A stretch of DNA of 22,775 nt, taken from a virus. Numbering within the stretch: the first letter of the stretch is position 1; every line of letters starts with the position of its first letter. The notes beneath the pieces are model-generated. The model was not told where the DNA came from and did not search any database. It saw only the letters and a program-made list of their open reading frames with translations. The stretch is taken from positions 1-22,775 of the IMG/VR virus record IMGVR_UViG_3300020187_000239; one strand, 5' to 3'. Position numbers and translations under genes: made by a program. Shown piece after piece: positions 16,801 through 22,775 of the stretch.

Positions 16801-18786
16801 GCAATCATAGAAATATACGACGAAATGCGATCAGGAGATTTAAGATCGGGGAGGATTTTAGACGTGATTGATGATATCGAGGAGGGTGGCGAAACATATT
16901 TTTTAGTAGATAAAAGTATCATAAAAGAACCTATATTAGGTGATGTCGAAGTGACTGTTTCTGCTGGCGCAGATAATACAACACTCGAAAAAATAGAATC
17001 AAGAGCACAAAATGAATCGTCTGTCGCTGACCAAGATTATGAGATAGAAAATTTACAGTCTCAACAGCTTTTGAAATTTCAAGCGCGATTAATACCAGAT
17101 ACAGACGAAAGTAAATCTAGGGTTATTGATATGGTGGCTAAAATGCAATTTGAGCTTTCTGTCGATGAGGCAGTTTTTAAAATATTTTATCACGGATTTA
17201 ATGATGGAGATAAAATTAGATTTTTTAGTGATGGAATTCTTCCTTCAGGACTATCTCCTTTTGAGGAGTATTATGTTATATGCGCGGCAAAACACTCATT
17301 TAGGGTGTCGTTATATCCTCCTTTGTACCTAAGTGGCACATTAACTTTGCATGCTAGGTCAGAGGGTTCTAATTTAGTTGCAAATATTGTAAATGGAACG
17401 GGAACTTCTTTCACTTCTGAGTTGAATGTTGGAGATCATCTGATTGTTGAAGGTTTTGATTTTATTGTGACAGAGATAGAAAGTGATATTAAATTAATAA
17501 TTAATAAATCTCATCCTAGAGGATTTACTCAAGCGACTGGGTATACAAATATTATTCCATTAAATATGTTTAATATTGGTAGAGATAAACTGTTTAATAT
17601 TGGTGGCGAACATTTTGTGGTTCCGCTTGATCCACAAAAAACTCAAGAAAAAATAAATCAAGTAATGATTGGGGCAATTTACTCAATCAGGGGAGATATA
17701 GGAGTAATAGAAGATAATAAAAACTCTGTGACTTCTGGTGATCTTGCTAAAATAGGAGTCTCTGAAATATTTACAGATGATTGGTTGACGTCTAGCGTTT
17801 TTGGTCAAGTTAAAATTGTTGATGCAAATTGGATGTATGCGAAAAATCTTGGTTGGGTATATATCAAGGATATTATTTCTAGAGAAACTCAGAATGCAAA
17901 TGAATATTTTTGGTTTTATGTTGGTTCTTTTGGTTGGGTTGGAACAACAGAAGTTTTAAAGAATACGACATGGTACGTTCCATCGTTAAAGCAAAATAAA
18001 GATGGTGCTACTGGTTTTGTTAATATTAAATATGATGTTTATTCTGGAAATATTTCAAGTGTTTTTGTTTATTATGAATCTCAAGAAAATATAGACACAA
18101 CTATAGGAAGTTTTAATCTTGGGAGTTCAAATAAAAAACTAGGAAGATTGTGCGAGGTAAAAGAAGTAAGAGATCAAGAACCTTTCGGGTATCTTTTGAG
18201 CGTATCTGATTACAATGAAGATTTTGAATCATATGTTCCGTCAGTATTTAATCAATCGGCAAGTCAAGAAAAATACGACGCAATAAAAATAACAGGAGGT
18301 TCCCAAATAACTCCTGGAGAATCTCTGCAACAACAATACGCACTCAGATTAAATATAGAAAATCAGCTTGAATTTGACTTGTCTAAAAATTATAATATGT
18401 TTGTATCTGGATCTAGCTCTGCGAGTATTAATAAAACATGGAACTTTATATTTATAAATGAAACAACTATAGAGCTTGCTGGTTCTGCGAATGCGGCGGC
18501 GTTTGTATCTGATGTTAATTTTGATAATGCATATCTTTATTTGGTGAAAGAATTTGATAGTGATTTGAAGAAGTTTATTGAAGCAAAATATTTTAAAGTT
18601 TTAAATAACAAAGAAATTACAGACGGAAAATATGAAATTACTGCCACAGAATATTCATTTGATAAATTTGATGCTATTGACAGAAAGGGTGTAATTCGAA
18701 AACCAGTTATACCAATTCCTCCACAAGAAGGAATGGATATTCCAGAGGCTCCAACAAATCTTATACTCGCAAGCTCAACCGAATAA
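13261..18786 (+). CDS. Fused tail assembly protein I and central tip hub protein J
   Basis: The product has 1841 residues from a GTG start; the frame between the previous TAA and this GTG is only nine bases, with AAGG eight bases upstream. Residues 1-180 match lambda gpI: a beta-grasp start (Y-L-H-G-G-I-G-K-R-F-G), I-H-V-V-P-S-V at 83-89, a hydrophobic Gly/Ala stretch at 93-127 and L-G-Y-G-R-V-L-V-G near 164-172. From residue 203, C-E-G-P-I-E-G-P-V opens gpJ. N-Y-N-P-K-T-R-R-Y (540-547), N-P-x-Y-G-C-G (588-594), D-K-W-Q-I-Y-K-I-A-K-Y-C-D (604-616) and V-E-P-R-F-T-x-N (1027-1034) are hub landmarks. About 410 residues are inserted between the last two, including a glycine-rich domain. Accessory strands follow: G-D-K-I-R-F-F near 1316, a GTGTSFTSELNVGDHLIV element near 1380 and a Trp/Tyr module at 1523-1571. 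The hub closes with Y-E-I-T-A-T-E-Y near 1791. P-E-A-P-T-N-L then begins an Fn3 that is cut by the TAA. Confidence 0.93.
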   Translation: MNTVYLHGGIGKRFGKKWQVDARNSQEVVKALDANNEGFVAYVVKQALEGNEHFLLAKHPDKLKSKQDLIDNIIAENEINREIHVVPSVYGGFVAAFIGKFIVSKAVIGAMTAAFWGGVAQLAIGALQKTPDDKVNTRGDNVSTKSFLLGASRETASQGGSIPLGYGRVLVGPNLIGQSMTTTKINSSYLESSTQLRFTHLICEGPIEGPVNEYGAKINAWNNDSGKLVPNIDVQKALYINESQLLKGEFYNFNLNETGDLPSINISRGESDILDDNVAIIHTINQELFGVSPHYGGKKKAHLGISEAFPSGQDKEKPTVFSHKISNIDTKQVVINFRGSVFTTRQKDGINQADSVYFAIFILDSDGVRRNVLEHPDRYLLRFNGNQLVDANRKALGVYKDSSGRIYLLGIATSSYQFEFSVVFRESFTKNTPTIQIVKLSKETDTSAASNIYTTWSTTSRKWYGAKKVHQHEKTDWNSIGGQGRSRSISVSSIEERIVGKFAYPNCVTSRIVIDSLNFASQPTFMWHLKLKKVLVPENYNPKTRRYNGPWNGLFKGQAQGQSIYSIDEKHKEWTDNPAWIFYDMVSNPTYGCGKYGVGEYDIDKWQIYKIAKYCDEMVETNYPIQTDSGLLKTFEYKSFGNVSYTEGQLGKNNSVAQFKITLDKSKYSKDQYGNLVAQEVVDQAGFDTYYEYTSAGNYSLTIPEGVTEIEILTIGGGGSGQAGSFENFYSNTIRTNGSNGQSSIVSGNSWSVSSMGGSGGGAIDRNVIINISESLNIISQINGVNQKIENSSGADRSGSSDFLISGANGSKRASNVGAFFSETKSSNTPTFGAGSGSSSTQYDALFFGKRNFTLTGGGSSAAAIVIATVSNGDVVNITVGSGGTGKNGKIGSRVFSKSGRGGSGMVAVRYIVEGYNVGLSTREQFVKSFGDGNSFKGKSVAFFINKHNYGSAASNYRTQIKNKSVLKQNCLIERRQIISSDPDEFSVTLAGEDFSKHEASFEVDVDGNREYIMYGACAAEIDHPIVEPRFTANLYLKDSVESINLLNMFANMFRARLSYSSGKISIQQDSKNLPIQLFNNTNVSSEGFAYSGSQKDQRFSVAKVMFNNKENEFQQEYVYEEDASAIQKIGIVETEMSALSVSSESEARRLAKWILMSAQYEQEVVKFTAGQEGAYTFPGAIIEIYDEMRSGDLRSGRILDVIDDIEEGGETYFLVDKSIIKEPILGDVEVTVSAGADNTTLEKIESRAQNESSVADQDYEIENLQSQQLLKFQARLIPDTDESKSRVIDMVAKMQFELSVDEAVFKIFYHGFNDGDKIRFFSDGILPSGLSPFEEYYVICAAKHSFRVSLYPPLYLSGTLTLHARSEGSNLVANIVNGTGTSFTSELNVGDHLIVEGFDFIVTEIESDIKLIINKSHPRGFTQATGYTNIIPLNMFNIGRDKLFNIGGEHFVVPLDPQKTQEKINQVMIGAIYSIRGDIGVIEDNKNSVTSGDLAKIGVSEIFTDDWLTSSVFGQVKIVDANWMYAKNLGWVYIKDIISRETQNANEYFWFYVGSFGWVGTTEVLKNTTWYVPSLKQNKDGATGFVNIKYDVYSGNISSVFVYYESQENIDTTIGSFNLGSSNKKLGRLCEVKEVRDQEPFGYLLSVSDYNEDFESYVPSVFNQSASQEKYDAIKITGGSQITPGESLQQQYALRLNIENQLEFDLSKNYNMFVSGSSSASINKTWNFIFINETTIELAGSANAAAFVSDVNFDNAYLYLVKEFDSDLKKFIEAKYFKVLNNKEITDGKYEITATEYSFDKFDAIDRKGVIRKPVIPIPPQEGMDIPEAPTNLILASSTE
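15331..16011 (+). other. Glycine-rich adhesin-like domain inserted in the gpJ hub
   Basis: Residues about 691-917. It opens with Y-T-S-A-G-N-Y-S-L-T-I-P-E-G-V-T and then E-I-L-T-I-G-G-G-G-S-G, holds several Gly/Ser blocks, and closes with G-R-G-G-S-G-M-V-A-V-R-Y. This is the usual frame of glycine-rich domains in phage fibre and tip proteins, some of which carry variable receptor-binding loops. It lies between the hub landmarks K-Y-C-D-E and V-E-P-R-F. Receptor binding is likely but inferred. Confidence 0.7.
17827..17975 (+). repeat. Trp/Tyr module NWMY-LGWVY-WFY, copy 2
   Basis: Residues 1523-1571 of the gpI-J fusion: NWMY, three residues, LGWVY, 16 residues, WFY, then GWV and a final W. 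It matches the module at 7903-8055 in the tip protein upstream of gpL. It lies among accessory strands of the hub, before the conserved hub end, so it is an insertion relative to lambda gpJ. Confidence 0.65.
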
Positions 18787-18789
18787 ATG
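18784..18789 (+). other. In-frame TAA followed at once by ATG, splitting an Fn3-like domain
   Basis: TAA (18784-18786) is followed directly by ATG (18787) in the same reading frame. The last residues before it, P-E-A-P-T-N-L-I-L-A-S-S, look like the first strand of an Fn3. The residues after it (I-T-V-E-F-Q-V, then F-D-I-R-V-F-A-V-T) look like its later strands. No Shine-Dalgarno sequence is visible, so the second protein depends on reinitiation or on readthrough. Confidence 0.65.
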
Positions 18790-21700
18790 TCTACTTCGAT
18801 TACAGTCGAATTTCAAGTAAATGATCTTGATGCAAACTACGAAGTTCTTGGAACTTCTGATAATTATTCGTTCCAAGAAAAACTTGGGCTTGGTTCGAGC
18901 CTTGTGTTAAACGAAGGAGAAGAATTTGTAAAAGTTATTCCACTTAAAGGAAACTATGGAGTTTTTGATATACGGGTATTTGCGGTAACAGATATAGGTG
19001 TGAGGTCTCCATCTTTGATTGGGTCTGTAGAGGTGTTGCCGAAAGAATTAGAGAATACATTTACATTTTCAGAAATAAAAATAACAGATAATAAATATGA
19101 AAATCTAGAATCTAGCATAACTTACACCCCTCAATATCCAGGAGACAAGCTTGAGATTGAGTCAGAATTTGCAGAAAGAAGTATAAAGTTTAGTTGGAAT
19201 CTTGTCCCTCCTGATGGACACCCTCTTGAGGGTGCGGCGGTTTCTAATCAGTTGCTGAATGACACATTCTTTTCTGGTTTTAAAGTAAACATAAAGAATA
19301 ATGGTCAAACTATCAATCTTTCTGATGCAGGTTTCTCGAGCACTTCTCTTGATGCTCTTTCTAATACATTCGAAACAGATAAAGAAAATGTATTTGATAT
19401 ATTACAAAATTACCGAGATTTTTATCTTAACTTTGATAACAGTGTATTTAATGATCTTGGGCTTTCTAGGAATGTCGAACTTGAGATTATTTCGGTTGAT
19501 AGATTTGGGCGAGAGGCGACTGGAATAATTCGAGCAAACAATCCTGAGCCTGTAATAAATAATTTAACTCATTCTTTGCACGGTTCAGAGGCAAGTTTTT
19601 CATGGAGTTATCAAGATGTTGATTTTAGTTCTGTCGATATAAATGTTTTAGCGGTGCCCGAGGGTACAATTTTACCCTTTGATCAAGATCTAGATTTAAG
19701 TGCAAAACATTTTCAATCATTAAAACAAGCAAAGCCTTATAACAAATATAAAGGCGCATATTATAATGATGGAGAAAAAGTAGTATACGATAATAGAGTA
19801 TATAATTGTATATCTGGTCATACTAGAGAATTTAACGAAACACCAGATTATTCTGAAAGTTGGGAATTGATTGGTAATGTGGTTGATTTTAATTATTTTT
19901 CTTCTGCAGATGATGATAATAAAAACTTAATCGAAGATGTAAGTTTGTCTGATACTGTTGATGTTGAAAATACTTTTAATGTTCCGCAGTTATGGGGATA
20001 TGAATATTACTATACATTCCAGCCAAGCGATGGATTTGGAGAAGGACAAGTATACAATTTTACCAACCGAGGACTTATACAAAGGGGAGATGAAAATGAC
20101 GAGCTAGATCCACTGATTGTAAATATAAAACTAGATAATCTTCGATTTCGCGAAGTTAAAGATGATCTTGTTTTTAATTGGGATGTTACTGATCAAGACG
20201 GTAATCTTGTTGATATTAGTCAGTATAAATTTTTGTTTGGAAATAATGATACCCCTTCATTGTTGGGTATAAGTGGTTCGTTGTATGATGTTCATAGTCG
20301 ACAAAAAATAACTGGTATTACAGACGGATATAATTCTAAAGGTTTAGATTTTGATGAAGATGGGGATATTGTTGTCAATACGAATCTTCCATCAACAAAA
20401 GTATTCGATCAATATAAATATACGCGCGAATCTAATAATGCAATATACGCAACAGGAGGATTTCCCGCGGATTATCAAGATTACGACAATCAGGTCGTAT
20501 ATAATGTTGGTGATAATGTGTTATCAAATAATAAAATATATACTTCAAATACAAGCAATAATTCGCACTCTCCATCATATCCTTTGTGGCAGGAATCAGA
20601 AACATATTTTGCCGAAACATCAGATAAATTTGTATACAAAAATAATGTATATGTAACAACAGATAATTTTGGTGCAGATGCTGACACTACAAGCGGATTG
20701 TATAATGAAGGTGAGTCGTATAATCTCGGAGATATTGTATTGTCTCCAGAAAAGAATATTGCAATTTTTGAAGAGCAAGAGGCTTACAGTCCTGGAGATT
20801 TTGTTTTTCATAGTGGTTCTATATACGAATGTTTAATTGATATCTCAACCGAAGAAATTGCTCTTATTGAAAATAAAGACTACTGGAGAAGATCAGATAT
20901 ATTCGGAGATATTAAATGTTCATATTTTAAATCGCTAACAAGCAGTAATACTAGTTATCCATTTTCTAGTACATTAAATTGGGAAAAACTTAATCCAGAA
21001 AACCTTGCCGCAAACGCACAGTTCTTTGATGTTTTTGCGCCAGCTTATGAGTTTTCTATTTCCGATTGGAACTCTGGAAGTAAATATTCCTCAGGAAGTT
21101 TTGTTGTTTATGAAAACGATATATGGAGCGGAACTCAGTTAAGCCAGGGCCAAGCCCCATCCGGCACATCTGAGTATTGGGCTAATAATTTAAACGGTCA
21201 AGATTTTGGAACAGGTTATCAGGCTGGGGACTTGGTTTACAGTAATAATTTTATTTATCAATGCACTCAAAATAATCCTGCTGGTGGACCAATTGTTGCA
21301 CGCACAAATGAAGGTGATACTATTCTGTCTAGTTACGAAGAAACAAATTGGTTGCCATTCTGGGAATTGAATGATCAATATGATGATATTGTTTTTGGTC
21401 ACGTTGGTATTCCCCAAAGCGGAAAAAGAAGTGTTGGTATAGAGCTTGGTATTGTAGATAAATATGGAAAAATAGTAAACAAAGCAAATTTAGATGCCGA
21501 TAACCCAGCGCCATATATATTGACCGAAGGATTTGATGTTGATAGCACAAGCGAAGCAACAAAAGTAAAATTTAATTTCAATTACGCATTAGGATTTCAA
21601 GAAAAAACGACAAAAGTATATTTGTATAGATCTAGTGAACCAGATTTCGAGATCACTGGATCAAATGGATTGCCTTATGATAAAGTTTCTGGTGTAAATA

Positions 21701-22775
21701 ATCCTGATTCAACACTTGTATCAATTACTCTTGGAGTTGAAGGTGCCGCATTTGGAGATAATATAAATCAAATAATTGACGAGCCTCCGATCGATAAAAT
21801 TGATGGCGTTGATCAAATAACGGGTTACTATTATAAAATATTACCTTTTGATGATTTTGGTAGTGGTGTTTTATATAATGTGCCAGATGGATCAATGCGC
21901 AGGGTAATTGTTTATCCAAAGAGATACAATAATCCAAATCCAAATGTAATGCCTGGCAGGGTATTAAGATCAAATCCGACATCCACAACAGATGCTGTTC
22001 CTGGAGCAATACAAAACCTAACAGGATCCACTTCTTTTGAGAATTTCTTTTTGAATTGGAATGCGCCAGGATCTAACTTTTTTGATAATAATACATCCAC
22101 CGATTTTGAAAATGATATTGATCATTATGAGGTATGGCAAAGTGATGATCCGTATATAAAAAGCGGACAAAATGAAAATGCAACAAGTCCATGGCTTGAA
22201 GTCGAAAATACTGGATACAGAAAAATAAAAGGTGTTGCTTATAGTGTTTCCGAAGGGGATACTACTCCCGAAGAATCTTTGGATCCGGCAAGATATATAT
22301 ATGGCGCAGAAAATATATTTAATGTTGCCGCGAATACTCCATCTGTTGAAGTTGTTCATGGTGGAAAAACAAATGACACAAAATATTTTTGGGTACGAGC
22401 TGTTGATTTTGCGGGAAATAAAAGTCCATTTTCTAGCGCCGCAAACGAAGTAAATGTAAAAGGTTTAGGTTTGAATCTTGGTAGAGCTTCTGCAACAGAT
22501 ATTGCAGGTTTTGAAATAAATATGACCGACACCTTTAATGATGCCATTGCATCTGTTCCTAATAATCCATTCAGTCAAGATGGTAACGGGGGTTTGGAGT
22601 GGGACGAGCATGTTTTGTTTAGTGAGGGTACTGGATATATCGTTGAAGGTGGAGGCTTTGGATCTGATGTGGGTTACATATGGTGGGATAAAAAAGATGA
22701 AAACGGTAATTCAAATTTAAGTCAAAATTACTATGTTAAAACTGTTAATGGAGTGGAATTGTTTACAAATCAATC
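18787..22775 (+). CDS. Tail-tip fibre with Fn3-like and carbohydrate-binding-like modules (3'-partial)
   Basis: The frame is open from the ATG at 18787 to the right edge (1329 residues seen); no stop lies in the window. It holds about six Fn3-like units, recognisable by their closing strands: F-D-I-R-V-F-A-V-T (about 18967), L-E-I-I-S-V-D-R-F-G (about 19474), Y-Y-Y-T-F-Q-P-S-D-G-F-G (about 20005), I-E-L-G-I-V-D-K-Y-G (about 21436), Y-Y-Y-K-I-L-P-F-D-D-F-G (about 21826) and Y-F-W-V-R-A-V-D-F-A-G (about 22384). Units 3 and 4 contain inserted carbohydrate-binding-like modules. In lambda the Fn3 part belongs to gpJ itself, so this is probably the distal half of gpJ, made as a separate chain or by readthrough. 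Likely role: receptor contact at the cell surface. Base use is like the neighbouring genes. Confidence 0.88.
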   Translation, partial: MSTSITVEFQVNDLDANYEVLGTSDNYSFQEKLGLGSSLVLNEGEEFVKVIPLKGNYGVFDIRVFAVTDIGVRSPSLIGSVEVLPKELENTFTFSEIKITDNKYENLESSITYTPQYPGDKLEIESEFAERSIKFSWNLVPPDGHPLEGAAVSNQLLNDTFFSGFKVNIKNNGQTINLSDAGFSSTSLDALSNTFETDKENVFDILQNYRDFYLNFDNSVFNDLGLSRNVELEIISVDRFGREATGIIRANNPEPVINNLTHSLHGSEASFSWSYQDVDFSSVDINVLAVPEGTILPFDQDLDLSAKHFQSLKQAKPYNKYKGAYYNDGEKVVYDNRVYNCISGHTREFNETPDYSESWELIGNVVDFNYFSSADDDNKNLIEDVSLSDTVDVENTFNVPQLWGYEYYYTFQPSDGFGEGQVYNFTNRGLIQRGDENDELDPLIVNIKLDNLRFREVKDDLVFNWDVTDQDGNLVDISQYKFLFGNNDTPSLLGISGSLYDVHSRQKITGITDGYNSKGLDFDEDGDIVVNTNLPSTKVFDQYKYTRESNNAIYATGGFPADYQDYDNQVVYNVGDNVLSNNKIYTSNTSNNSHSPSYPLWQESETYFAETSDKFVYKNNVYVTTDNFGADADTTSGLYNEGESYNLGDIVLSPEKNIAIFEEQEAYSPGDFVFHSGSIYECLIDISTEEIALIENKDYWRRSDIFGDIKCSYFKSLTSSNTSYPFSSTLNWEKLNPENLAANAQFFDVFAPAYEFSISDWNSGSKYSSGSFVVYENDIWSGTQLSQGQAPSGTSEYWANNLNGQDFGTGYQAGDLVYSNNFIYQCTQNNPAGGPIVARTNEGDTILSSYEETNWLPFWELNDQYDDIVFGHVGIPQSGKRSVGIELGIVDKYGKIVNKANLDADNPAPYILTEGFDVDSTSEATKVKFNFNYALGFQEKTTKVYLYRSSEPDFEITGSNGLPYDKVSGVNNPDSTLVSITLGVEGAAFGDNINQIIDEPPIDKIDGVDQITGYYYKILPFDDFGSGVLYNVPDGSMRRVIVYPKRYNNPNPNVMPGRVLRSNPTSTTDAVPGAIQNLTGSTSFENFFLNWNAPGSNFFDNNTSTDFENDIDHYEVWQSDDPYIKSGQNENATSPWLEVENTGYRKIKGVAYSVSEGDTTPEESLDPARYIYGAENIFNVAANTPSVEVVHGGKTNDTKYFWVRAVDFAGNKSPFSSAANEVNVKGLGLNLGRASATDIAGFEINMTDTFNDAIASVPNNPFSQDGNGGLEWDEHVLFSEGTGYIVEGGGFGSDVGYIWWDKKDENGNSNLSQNYYVKTVNGVELFTNQ
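19747..21372 (+). repeat. Five CBM5/12-like modules in the fibre
   Basis: Each module has the order Y/W, G-(D/E/S)-x-V, a strand with Y or W, and a closing W. Copies: 19747-19880 (Y-N-D-G-E-K-V-V-Y, V-Y-N-C, S-W), 20464-20600 (Y-N-V-G-D-N-V-L, I-Y-T-S, L-W), 20785-20900 (Y-S-P-G-D-F-V-F, I-Y-E-C, Y-W), 21058-21192 (Y-S-S-G-S-F-V-V-Y, I-W-S-G, Y-W) and 21193-21372 (Y-Q-A-G-D-L-V-Y, I-Y-Q-C, W-L-P-F-W). A degenerate copy may lie at 20701-20770. Such modules bind chitin or other glycans in known proteins; the target here is unknown. Confidence 0.65.

Noticed and set aside
1-22775. CRISPR arrays, tRNA genes, insertion sequences, promoters or terminators
   Set aside because: I found no regularly spaced direct repeats, cloverleaf sequences, transposase-like frames or hairpin-plus-T-run signals outside coding sequence; there is almost no non-coding space.

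Overview
The window is part of the tail module of a tailed double-stranded DNA phage with a long, probably flexible, lambda-like (siphovirus) tail. All genes lie on the + strand, packed end to end with overlaps or gaps of a few bases. I see no promoter, terminator, tRNA, CRISPR array or insertion sequence. GC content is low (by eye about one third). The host cannot be read from the sequence. The tape-measure linker motifs and the glycine-rich tip insertion resemble what I know from phages of aquatic environments, but that is an inference.

Layout, compared with lambda H-M-L-K-I-J. Bases 1-5250: tape measure protein (H role), entering from the left edge. 5253-6374 and 6377-7297: two tail proteins that look like full-length paralogues of each other and have no lambda H-J counterpart. 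7297-11802: one continuous reading frame broken by a single in-frame TAA at 8515-8517. It encodes carbohydrate-binding-like modules, a beta-propeller-like region, two tandem gpM-like domains and an Ig-like C-terminus. 11802-12911: gpL with its cysteine set. 12895-13251: a gpK that has only the JAMM/Mov34 peptidase domain. 13261-18786: a fusion of gpI and gpJ (tail-tip hub) with a glycine-rich insertion of about 400 residues in the hub. 18787 to the right edge: a tip fibre made of Fn3-like domains interleaved with carbohydrate-binding-like modules. It continues the gpJ frame directly after one TAA.

Together the products would set tail length (H), build the tip (the M, L, K, I and J roles) and contact the cell surface (the J insertion, the fibre, and the binding modules set into the M, L and J homologues).

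Most unusual points: (1) a PD-(D/E)XK nuclease-like core inside the tape measure, in a cassette between PNF/PNY linker motifs and with different glycine codon use; (2) two single in-frame TAA codons, each splitting what looks like one folded domain; (3) one Trp/Tyr-rich module shared by the M-type protein and the J hub; (4) carbohydrate-binding-like insertions spread over at least three tail-tip proteins. All protein calls come from reading motifs by eye; no database search was run.
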